This document shows, in pieces, positions 38,029-49,178 of a DNA stretch of 64,000 nt (within the stretch, counting starts at the first letter, position 1; each line of letters opens with the position of its first letter). The position numbers and the translations under genes are program-made. The DNA is from Ichthyophthirius multifiliis. Taxonomy: Eukaryota > Ciliophora > Oligohymenophorea > Hymenostomatida. The DNA is taken from NCBI RefSeq assembly GCF_000220395.1, contig NW_004086341.1, positions 1-64,000 on the forward strand. The letters run 5' to 3'. The notes beneath the pieces were generated by a model. It made no database searches, had not been told where the DNA came from, and was given only the letters and a program-made list of their open reading frames with translations.

Positions 38029-40468
38029 ATGGGAAATTAGTGCTGTTCTTAAAGCGAAGCATAAAATTAATAACCTTAAACAAACATTCCAAACAATTTT
38101 ACCGAGGAATAAGCTGAATAAAATTTATAAGCCAATTAACATTGTAAAATATAATAAAAAAAATACTTATATATATTATTATTATAAAAAATTATGAAAA
38201 AATAAAAAAATTAAAAATAAAATAAAAAAAATAGAAGTAGAAGTACAAGTTCATGCAAATTAATAGGATGAAAATGAGGTGTTAGAAGGTATAGAAAATA
38301 CAATATAAGTAGATGGTAAAAAAAAAAAAAATAAGAAAAAAAAATTTAAATTAAATAAATATTTAAAAAATTAGAAAAAAAATTCAAAATAGAATTATAA
38401 TCACTCCGGGAAGCTCTTTAAAAAGCTGACGCATTTAAAGAAATATTCTATAATAGTTAAAATTTAACACGAACAATATATGAACTTGAATAAATATTAA
38501 ACTATTTTAGCAAAACAATAGTAATTCCTTTACATATCCTTAATGTAAAATCTGATCTTTTAGGCCTTTATGGCGACTTATAAAATTTCAGATCTTTCCA
38601 TTCCCGTTTTACTTTAGAAAAATCATTTTACGAGCACCTTCCTGCAATAACTCAACTTTTAAATTTTATAAAAAATTTTATTTCCTCAAATTCTAAATAC
38701 ATAGAAAAAGGTGTCATAAATTACTAATAATTAGTTTTTGATTTAAATACTGATTAAAATTTTGATGAATCTTATAATAAAATAAAACTCTTAAGAAGTG
38801 CCTAAAATGAAGTTTCTGGTACAAACTTTTCCACTTTACCCAATTATTTATATGTGGCCTTGAAAGATAAAAAAGGTTTCGAATTATGGGAAACAATACT
38901 TCCTTACTAATTTGAAGTTTCGAATAAAGATTTTGTAGAAGTATATATAAACGAGACCTATAGTTTTGATGTAAAAGATAAAATATTAGCCCTATTATAT
39001 AGTATGGACTTAAATAACGACTAAAGGATTGATATTTACCAATTTCTTTCATTTGTGGAAAGTTTCGACAATTATTTTGACAATGACGGCCGCATAATTA
39101 TCGAAAAATTAGATGAATTATAAAGCCTAATCCATGTTTAAAGATTTCCTCCTAAATAAAATGTTAGTAAGTAAAACTGCTACGTTTACTAATCTGGAAT
39201 GGAATATGAAGGAATTATGAACGATAAAGGTGAAAGGACTGGACATGGAGTTTTAAAAGATGAAGAATATGAATTTCAAGGCGAATTTTTGAACGACCTT
39301 CCTCACGGAAAAGGTATTGAAATAAGAAAAAAAGTAAAATATGAAGGAGATTTTTTAAATGGACTTTACCATGGATAAGGTACTTTGAGCTTTCCTAATG
39401 GAAGATCATATACAGGAAATTTTATAAATCATTAATTTCATGGACAAGGGGAATTAATAGGCGATGATGGTATAAGATATAAAGGAGAATGGAAAAACGG
39501 GTAATTGGAAGATGGAGTAATTACTTATCATGACAATTCTTATTACATAGGAAAAATCAAAAAGAACTTTTTTAAAGAAGGTAAAGGAATATTTTACAGC
39601 GGAGAATATTCATATACAATTTTTGAAGGAGAATGGTATTAAGATAAGCCTTTTCAATGCAAACAATTCAGTCTAGATGACGGAGTTACAATGATTTATT
39701 AAGGACAATTCAATAATTATTATATAGAAGGAAAAGGTTCTAGATTTTATGCTGACGGAAGTGTCTATGAAGGGGAAATGTTAAGAGATAAAAAACAAGG
39801 GGAAGGTACATGTACTTATAAAGACGAGTCTATGTTTACTGGTATTTGGGAAAATGACTTCTAGGTAGATGGAACTTATTATTATAATAAGAAAAATCTT
39901 AATAATTACTACAAGGGTACTTGGTAGAATGGAATTTAGAATGGAAAGGGAAAACATTAATACCCGTCAGGAGGTATTTATGAAGGTGAAATTTAAAATA
40001 ATAAAAGACATGGATATGGAGTTTATAAATACTCCAATGGCAATGTCTATGATGGATAATGGGTTGAAAATAATTAATAAGGAGATGGAAAATTCATCTT
40101 TTCTTCAGAAGGAGATGGTAGTGGAGATGTTTATTACGGGTAATTTGATAAAGGGAAATTCTAAGGATTTGGACATTACATTTATAAGAAATCTAATAAA
40201 TAATATATCGGTATTATTTTTTTGTTTTATTATTATTTTTATTTAATTAAAAAAAAAAGGGTTTTGGAAAAACGATATGTGGGAAGGACATGGAAAATTC
40301 ATCAATGGTGATGGAAATATAATTAAATGTGGTATTTGGAAAAATGATAAATTAGAAACTGCAGGTAATGAAAAAGATCTTGATTTCCCTTAAAATTGGT
40401 AATAGTATAAAATTAATTTAGATGATTTAAATCGTGTTTAACCAAATTCTCAGTAAAATAATGTTTGA
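38029..40468 (+). CDS. MORN-repeat protein with EF-hand and MGxxCC acylation signal
   Basis: Four exons, 38029-38143, 38235-38315, 38375-40210 and 40260-40468, give 746 residues. The N-terminus MGNQCCSQSE has Gly2 for myristoylation and Cys5/Cys6 for palmitoylation, so membrane attachment is predicted. A helical middle region contains at least one EF-hand-like loop near residue 274 (SMDLNNDQRIDIYQFLSF, with D-x-N-x-D-x-x-x-D spacing). From about residue 339 onward there are a dozen or more MORN repeats of YEG-x-(W/F)-x-x-G-x-x-x-G-x-G type, for example FPNGRSYTGNFINHQFHGQG and YPSGGIYEGEIQNNKRHGYG. The tail is Gln/Asn-rich. MORN repeats form elongated membrane-skeleton scaffolds in ciliates and other alveolates; Ca2+ sensing via the EF-hand is inferred. 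Two short open frames inside it on either strand are artefacts. Confidence 0.9.
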
Positions 40469-40763
40469 CATGTATGATTTAAAAAGAAAATGGAGGATAA
40501 AAATTTTTAAAAATAAAATTTAATTATTTATTTTTTTATTATAATTATAAAAATAATGAATTATATATATATATTATTTTAGATAAGAATTTTGAAATTA
40601 TATTATTATGATAAATTAATTAAATATTAAAATAAATATTTTATATTCATAATAAAAAAATAATATTATTTTATATATTAACTAAAGTATAAAAAAAAAA
40701 AATTCAAACATATATTTAAATAAACTAAATCTTATGTATATATATTTATGATTTTTTAACTTT

Positions 40764-42792
40764 TCATATTTATTGATAATTTTTTTTGTATTAATTAATT
40801 TTTTATTATAATTAATTTAAAAATATATTTATTTCATCATTCTTTTTATTCGAATCAACAAAATTATAATTAATTTAATGTATTTAATGTTCAATAAAAT
40901 CAAAATTATTATTATTATAAAGGTATTCAAAAGAATCAATTTACTAGTTTTTCTATTTTATTTTTTATTCATATTCTTCTTAAACTTCCTATAATATTTA
41001 CTAGAAATCCTCTAATTCTTAATTTGATTATTATATAGTTTAATCTTTATCTTTAATTTTATTTTCTAAAGTTTATATTTTTATATTTAACTTAACAATT
41101 TAATTTTCTAATTATTAAATTTTAAGTAAATTTAATTAATTAGTTTATTACTACTAATTTTAGACAGCTTAGTTTTCACAATTATTTTAATCTTACTATA
41201 TTTTCAAAAAATTAATATTTAGCTACTCTAGTTATGTTTTTAAATTATTATTTTCATTATTCAATTATTGAATTACTTTAAGACTTTCATCTTTTTATAA
41301 TTCTAACTATTAAATTACTACTTTAAACTATTCAATTGATTTAAGATTTTAATTGTTTTATAATTCAGTTTTTTATAAATTGATTTTCAATGATTAAATT
41401 AATTGCAAGTTTTCATTCTTTTATTATTCGAATTTCTAAACTTAATTTTTAAATTATTAAATTTCTTACAAACATTCATTATTTTATATTTAAAATTTTT
41501 AAATTTAATTCTTTAATTATAAAATTTATTTTAAGTTTTCAGTTTATTGTTATTCTAATTTTTAGACTTCATTTTTTTAAAATTCTATTTATTTCAAATT
41601 TTCGGTTTTTTATTATTCAAGTTTTAGGCTTTCGATTTTTAACTATTCGATTTATTTTAAATTTTCATTTCTAATTTTTTCCAATTATTAATTTTCATTT
41701 TTAAGAAATTCAATATATTTAAAGTTTTCGTTTTTTAAAGATACAGTATTATTTATATTTTCATTTTAAAATTATTCAATTTAATTTAAGTTTATAATTT
41801 TCATTTGTTCAATTTATTTAATATTATCTAATTTTACTTATTCTAATTTTAAATTATCATAATTCAATTTTTCGATTAATTTTAAATTTTCATTTTAAGT
41901 ATTTTTTAATTATTAATATTGATATATTAATTTTTTATTTTCATTTTATATTTATTCATTTATTTCAATAAATTATATATTATCTTTATTTAATTCAGTT
42001 ATTTTTAAAGCAGATTATTATAATTATTGTTTTAAATCTTCAGATTCAATATTTTACTTTTCAATTTATAATTAATAACTTAAAGCTAAATCTTAACTTT
42101 ATTTTAATAATTATTAATATTTCAACAATTCTTATTTAAATATTTTTTATTAAGACTAATCTTTTTCTACAAAGCTTTAAGTTAAATAATCTTTAATTTG
42201 TGATATAGTAGTTGATATTTGTTCATTTTTTTCATCAAACTATTGTTAAAATCTCAAAACCTAAAAATATTATAAATAATAAAAAAAAATATATATTAAT
42301 AATAAAAATATATATAATATATATAAATATATATATATAAATATATATGTTTATATGTATATAAACATTTTAAATTAATTTAAATAAATATTATTTTAAA
42401 TATATAAAAATATCTATATAAATATAATATCATATAATTTATTTTTAAATATATTATTTTTATTTATTTTTTATAAAATATTATAAAATTACATCTTCTT
42501 CTAATTATTATTTTTCTTTTATTAATTTAATAATGTTTTGTTGCTGTATACTTTTTTCATTTTCAATTTTTTTTTATTTTTCTTCCATTTCTTTAACTTT
42601 ATTATTTTACTTCTCTATTGTTTCATTCAGATTATTTTTATCTTCATTTAATTATTATATTTTTTAGCTAAGATTTTTTTAAGATTTTTCTTTTACTTTC
42701 ATTGCATTTTCTAATTCTTTTTAAAGTTTAATTATTTAGTTTTAAACAGCTTTCATATCATCAGCTGTATATATTATTTCAAAATCTTCCAT
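40764..42792 (-). CDS. long coiled-coil protein built from 21-residue repeats
   Basis: Exon 42792-42493, a 232-bp TA-rich intron, and exon 42260-40764 give 598 residues. The whole protein is coiled coil, Gln/Lys/Glu/Asn/Leu-rich, with no membrane span. The N-terminus MEDFEIIYTADDMKAVQNQI is the only non-repetitive part. The central third is a chain of at least eight tandem units of exactly 21 residues (three heptads), for example ENLKQIEQLKIESLKLEQQK+T, ENLKQIEFQKNEVQKLEQQQ+T and ENLKQILQLKNQIQKFQIQN+N, visible in the DNA as a decayed 63-bp repeat. The C-terminus (residues about 540-598) is less regular. It is likely a structural filament or basal-body/cytoskeletal element; the family is not identified. 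Similar low-complexity coiled coils will match many unrelated proteins. Confidence 0.82.
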
Positions 42793-43583
42793 TTTTTTTT
42801 TATTATTTTTTTTTTTAATTATAAAATTTTAATAGAAAAATAATTAATTATCTATCTCCAATAAATTATAATTAAGAAAAAATATATTATATATAAAATA
42901 TTTATTAATAATTATCTATAATAATTTAAAACATAATTTTTTATATTTTTTTTCTTTAATTTTCTATTTTAAATATTATTTAAAATATTACCAAATTTTA
43001 AAAGTTATTTTAATTAAAATATATAGTTTTTTTATTTAAAAACTTTTAATTATTCTCATTTTTTTATGAAAAAAATTCACAAATTTAACTCGAAAATAAA
43101 TTTAAAATTTGAAAAATAAGAAAAAAAAAAATAATAATAATAATAGAAAATATAAGATTATTTTAAAAATAATTTATAAGAATATATAAATATATTAATA
43201 GTTTTTATTTTTTGATTATAAAATATAGAAAAATACCAAAAAATTATATTATTTTAATAATTAAATTAATAAATTGAAATTATATTTAAATAAAAATATA
43301 TGTAACATAAAATTATCAAAAAGACGATAATAAATTTACATATTCATTTATATTTTACAAATTATATTTATATTTTCTAATTTTCTCCATATTATTAAAT
43401 GAAGTTTAAAAAGTAAAATATTTATTCTTTAATATTATATATAAAAAATAAACAATTGAAAGTTAAATACAATTTAATAATGATATTTTTTTTTAAATTT
43501 AAAAATAATATAAATATATTATTTATCCCTCTTTTAAATTAACTTTATTAATATATTTTTTCTAAAAATATTGTTTCTTTCAA
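42793..43583. other. intergenic A/T desert
   Basis: About 790 bp between two minus-strand genes: it must contain the promoter of the coiled-coil gene (start 42792) and the 3' end of the next gene. Only poly-A/T and TA runs are seen. Confidence 0.5.
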
Positions 43584-45714
43584 TCAAATTTATTAAGTTT
43601 AATTTTCATCATTAAATACAAATTATTCGAAGCTGACCATATTTTTATTATCATTGTTATTATTATTATCATTATAATACATAATATTATACAATTTATT
43701 TGGAGTTTTTTAAAAATCTAAATTCTAATTACTTAAACTAAAAGCATTATACTTTTTATTTATTCTAATATTTTAAGAAGTTTTACATCTGTTTAGTTAT
43801 TTACTAAACATATTATATCTGTTTTACTAACTACTTTATATAAAATTTCTTAAATTTAATTAAGATTCTTATTAAGTAAACATAGAAAATCTTAATAAAT
43901 TATTATCTTTTAAAGACTTTTTTTATTGTTTTTTTTTTTTTTTTTAAATAAAATATTATTTATGAAAAAATAAAACAAAAATTTATATATTACTTAAGAA
44001 TTCGCATTTAAAGGTGTTCTAACATCCCTTAATAATTATTAGCTTTATGAAATTATCAAATCTGATTTTTATTAAAAAACTTTAAATGATGTCTAAATTT
44101 TTCTTTATTTATTCATAAATATTTATTATTATTTATTAAAGCATTTAATTTCATTTAATGGGCGTGCTTTGTTTGTAATAGCTTTAAATTAATATTTATT
44201 AATGATATATAAAATATTAATCTTTAATATTATATATATTTTATTATACATTAAGTTTAATTTAATTGAAGTAAATCTTAATTTATTTAGTTATTATATT
44301 AAGTTGTTCCTTTCTCATAAAATAGTAATCCTTTCTACATTTTTTCACCTATTATTTTCGATAAATCTAATTAAAATGATTTTTTGAAACTATCTTCTAT
44401 ATAAAGTGTTTTTTGTAATCTTTTTTTTTTTTTTTTCTTTAAATATTTTTTTTTATATATATATATAGTTATATACATATTTTGAAGTATTTATTTCTTT
44501 TTAATTGATAAATTTGCACAACTCCCTTAAATTTTTAAAATAAATATAAAATAATAAGAATTAAATAATTTCTATTTTATTGTTTACTATTTTTTAAGTT
44601 TAAAAAATTTGCTACTTTTGTTTTTGCGAAATCAATTTGTTATAAATAACTTGTATATTCATCTAATGTATAAGTAAGTAAAAAATAAAAGTTTGAAATA
44701 ATATCTTCTATCTAATATTTTTTAATTTGATATTCGACTTTTTTTTTTTAATAAAAAATAATACAAATTTTGGAATTTATCCATTTAAATTTCCTTTGAA
44801 AAATATTTTTTCTAAAATAACTTCTTTTTATATTTTTCCATTATTTTCTTCTCTAGATGCATAAACCTATTAAAAATAATAATAATATTTATTAAAAATA
44901 AATATTATAATAATTACCACTACTATAACTAATTATGTTTTAAATAATAAAGATTATTATATAATTTATTAAGAAAATATTTATTTCTAATCTTAGTCAA
45001 TTCTAATATTATTAATTATATTAAATCTTTATGTTTTCAAATCAATTATCATTGCATTTAATTGAAAATAATTTTTGCTATCTTATATTTATAATATTAA
45101 ATATATATTATTTTATTTTACATATTTATTTGACTTCTAACCAATTTACACTAAAAAAAGATTGAGGGCCTTTTAGTTTTTAATTATATAAATATTTAGA
45201 ACTTTAATTCTATTAGATTAAAAGTTAACCATGGACTTAAAACATATGTTTTTATACTATTTTTTATAATTTAATTATTTTTTATAAATTTTTTACTTAT
45301 ATTCTTTTAATTTTATTAGTTATATTTTTTAACTTCTAAGTATATTTTTTCCTTTTAATCTTAATAATGTTTTAATGATTAATTTTTAAATTGTTTGCTT
45401 ATATAATTAGTATTAATTTGTGATTCATTATTATAATAATTTTTAATATTTTATGAGCTTTAATTATTATTAAGTTTATTTTATTTTATATTCATTAAAG
45501 TTTTAAAATTTGGTTATTGAAAAAATTCTATATTTTAATTATTTAATTTAATTTACATTAAAGCATTTACATTTTATACATCAATACTTTTATAATCTGT
45601 TTTTAATAAATATATTTATAATATTTTATATTTTAATTAACTAGGTGTTTTAAGTATAAGCATATCTTTAAAATTTTTTTGAGAAACACTTGTAAATTTT
45701 CTTTTTTACAACAT
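43584..45714 (-). CDS. uncharacterised multi-exon protein (model incomplete)
   Basis: A good minus-strand start at 45714 (MLQKRKFTSVSQKNFKDMLI) opens about 195 codons of Asn/Gln/Lys-rich sequence. Further coding blocks follow at lower coordinates: one containing LNAMIIDLKTQRFNIINNIR (about 45.05 kb), one with FYFLLTYTLDEYTSYLQQID (about 44.7 kb), one with RKIQTSFKVFQQKSDLIISQ and LRDVRTPLNANSQ (about 44.05 kb), and a last exon ending ENQTQQI and TGA at 43584. Clean introns are visible (for example GTAATA...AAAAAG ending at about 43.92 kb), but the junctions between 44.2 and 44.9 kb did not all close in frame, so this could be two genes. No domain is recognised. The C-terminal part is Ser/Asn/Gln-rich and probably disordered. 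Confidence 0.42.
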
Positions 45715-46018
45715 TTTAATAATATTTTTTTTTTAAATGTAATATATTTTTAATAATTTTTATATTAAATTAAATATTAAAAAATCATTTGAATTTTATT
45801 TTTCATTCTTATATAAATAAAATATTTCAATAAAAATGTTATTAATATGCATTTAATTTTAATATTTTAAATACCATTTTTTAAGTTTTAAATATTAATA
45901 TATCATTTATATTAACTAAATATAAAAGAAAATAAAAAAATAATTGCTATTTAATAATTAAACAAAAAAACAAAAGATAATTAAAAAAAAGAAATTAAAC
46001 AAAACAAAAATTCTTAAA
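45715..46018. other. intergenic, divergent promoters
   Basis: About 300 bp of A/T spacer between the start of the minus-strand gene at 45714 and the plus-strand frame at 46019. No other signal is seen. Confidence 0.45.
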
Positions 46019-46936
46019 ATGTATTTATTCAAATTAAGTAATATGATGATTACTAAATATTCTTTTTTTTGCTACCTAAGCTATTTATAAAAACTAGAAA
46101 ATAACTATATAGAAGACATATTCTTTTTTCAAAAAGCAAGAATGAAAAGTTAACAAAAGACAGCAGTAAAAGATACAAACCTTTCAATTACAGATGACAA
46201 GCATTAAACAAATTTTTACAAATCTTCTCTTTATACCAAATTAATTGCAATAACCGAACTTAAAACATTAATTGGTCCTCCTATAAAAATTAAATCGTAA
46301 AAATATAATAAAAATAAATTTAAGAATCATTCAATAAAGAAAACTTAACTAAAAAAATTAAAACAGACGAAAGTATTAATTAAAGGTAAATAAAAAAGAT
46401 CTCTCACAATAAATATAGCTTAAAAATCCTATAAAAACTCCTCCTCCCCCCCCCCCCCCACAACAAATCTCTCTATTCTATTCATATTATAAATAGAATC
46501 TATATAAGATATAAGATAACATATTATTTCCCTCTAAATAAGAAGGCAACAGGAATAAAGGCATATAATTAGAATTTTTAAAGCATCAATAAGAAATAGA
46601 ATATTTTAAAAAAGATTAATTTTGTTTAGCTTAATTGTTTTATTTAATAATTTTATTATATTTCATCTTTTTTTTATTCTATTTATTTTTCTTCTCATTC
46701 TCTCTATTTATTGGACTTCGCCTTCTCCTTTTATGCGATTATATGAATCTGATTTTAAATATAAAATACCGAAATTACAATTAATAAAATAATATATCAA
46801 AAGACAAAAATAAAATTTTCCCAAATTATCTTCAAAAAATCAAATTGTTATTTAATCTAATAAAATCCAAAAATAATCATAATCTCTTTTTTTATAAAAA
46901 TATAAATTAAATTTATATTTTTTAAATTATATTTGA
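46019..46936 (+). CDS. uncertain 305-codon reading frame with poly-C (Ser-Pro) tract
   Basis: Open from ATG 46019 to TGA 46934 on the ciliate code. The first 135 codons look protein-like and use more G/C than the spacer (DTNLSITDDKHQTNFYKSSL; LIAITELKTLIGPP; QLKKLKQTKVLIKGKQKRSL). A run of 14 C at 46446-46459 encodes SSS-PPPP. After it the same frame is partly hydrophobic (a possible membrane span) and then has SPSPFMRLYESDFKYKIPKL. In the alternative frame after the C-run there is also protein-like sequence (LEFLKHQQEIEYFKKDQF), so a one-base error in the C-run or an intron is possible. No domain is recognised. I rate it as a probable but unproven gene. Confidence 0.38.
46446..46459. repeat. 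poly-C tract (14 C)
   Basis: Fourteen consecutive C preceded by TCCTCCT in a sequence that is otherwise far above 80% A+T. The only other C run of note in the window is the C6 near 61434. Confidence 0.95.
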
Positions 46937-47446
46937 TTTACATGACCTTATTCTCATTAATAATCCTCTATTTAATATTTTAAAAATATATAATTTAACA
47001 AAATTATAATAATAAATAATAGTTTATCTTTTAACCCTATTATGTCTATTAATGAGTATAAAATTAAAATTAATAATGATTTTATCATCCCTAATAATAA
47101 ATAATTCTTTAAAGACATATTTTAGTATCCTAATATATATATATATATATATTCATATTTTGTTTTCTATTTAAATGTTTTTTTAAAATTGAGCATGAAA
47201 ATCTGATCGGAAAAAACTACTATATAATATAAAAATGTGAAAGTAAATATTAATTATTACTTTAATTTTTTATTAAATTATTAGTTTTAAATTAAAAGAT
47301 ATTTTTAATTTTACTAAATATTATATACAAAAAAAAATGATTAAAATTAAATGATATAATAATATATTATAAAAGATAAATTTTGAATATTAAACTAAAA
47401 AATAAAAAAATATAAAAAAAAAATATTTTTATATTTATTTTTTTCC
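46937..47446. other. intergenic spacer between convergent genes
   Basis: About 510 bp with a TA tract at 47133-47151 and A/T runs. No gene is seen. Confidence 0.45.
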
Positions 47447-48287
47447 TCAAATTTTTTATTCAACTTATTAATTAATTTCAATAATAGTAGTTTCACTTTC
47501 ATAATTCCACCATAAAGTAAAAATAAAAAGAACTAAAGAAACCCAAATAATAATCTTTTAGGTTTTACTTAATTACTTACTAACTTATTTTGTTTATTCA
47601 TTAAGAAAACAATCCTTTTTATGTTAATTATTAAAACTATTTAATCCATGTAACTAATGCAAATCTTCAAAATCTTCTTCGCTATCTAAAATATGTTTTT
47701 AATCTAAATAATCTTAATAATTAGACTTAAAACTATATTAGAAAACTTTATCTTTTTACCTCATTTTGAGAATTTTGTTTCCCTCGCAATAATCCAGACT
47801 TTCAGGTTCTAACTAAGGATTAGGAGGAATATATGGAGGTTCATTTAATAAAGGATTCTTAAATTCTTCTTAATAAATATATTGTTCGTTTTCTTATAAT
47901 TAGTTTTCTTATAATTAAATATTTTTAAATAAGAAATCTTCTTCAAAATCTAATTTTCATTAATTAAATATAATTAATATTTATAATTACTTTTTTATTT
48001 TATATTAGGTTTGGCTTATTTTATATCTTTTGTTTGTTATAAAGCTTTTTACTAAAGAACTTAATTAATTTAATTTTTTAAAATCTAACTTTATATTTAT
48101 TATTAAAGTTAAATATCTTTTTATTGTTAAAGAAGTTAATCTTGTTCTTATCTTTATTTAGAATCAATTATTACCTTGCTTTAAGATTGCATATTTTTTT
48201 TTTTCTTCCTCCTTTTTTTATATTTCTTTTAGCTTCTTAAAGTTTTAATTTTAATATGTTTCTATCTACTTCTTGCTATAATTATTA

Positions 48288-48346
<59 letters not shown>

Positions 48347-49107
48347 TTTTTTATAAATATTATTGCAGTTATATTTCTTTCATTTTTTCTTCTTTTTATT
48401 TTTCTTCTTGTTTTTTTTATTCATCAATAAATTTTTTTTATTATTCTAATTATTTTTGTTGTTATTGTGCTAATATTAATTATACTACATTATTATTACC
48501 ATATTTTTTTTTTTTATTTTATTATTGTTATATTTTTTATTATTATTCATATTATTGTTATTATTCTTATTATATTTATTATTGTTATTATTCTTTTAAT
48601 TCTTTTTATTTTTATACATATTCTTTTTATCTTTTTAAATAATCAGCATATGAAGGATTACATCTTAGCAAATATTCTTAATAATTTTCTTTTTGACTAT
48701 CAAAAGGTTCATAATATTTTTAATTTTTATCAATTTAATTATTTTAAATTTCATCAGGTGTAAATTCAACATCATTTTATTTAAGCCATTCTCTAATTTC
48801 TTTTAAATTTTCACTTTAAATTCTTTTAAATTCATTTTTAATGGACTCATCGTTTGGATTAATTCCTAATTTTTAAGAAATATTAATTAATTTTTATGAA
48901 GGTTTATTTAAATCAAGCTTTGCAATTTTCTCGATTTAACTTTTTGATTAATTTGCTAATTAAAGCTTTTATTCAAGTTCTTTAGCTTCTTCCAATTTCC
49001 CTGCTTATTCACACATTTTTATCATATCTTTACCTTTTCCATCTATAAGTTTTCCTAATTCTATAATTTCTTTAGGTATCTTTAGAAAAATAAAATAAAT
49101 AAAAAAA

Positions 49108-49143
<36 letters not shown>

Positions 49144-49147
49144 TAAT

Positions 49148-49178
<31 letters not shown>

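Noticed and set aside
38714-39052. Minus-strand 112-codon frame inside the MORN gene
   Set aside because: Antisense to a well-supported exon with clear domains on the plus strand.
48256-48763. Plus-strand open frames rich in Tyr or Ile/Leu (standard code)
   Set aside because: They are antisense readings of the (TTA)n tract that encodes polyQ on the minus strand in TPR protein B.
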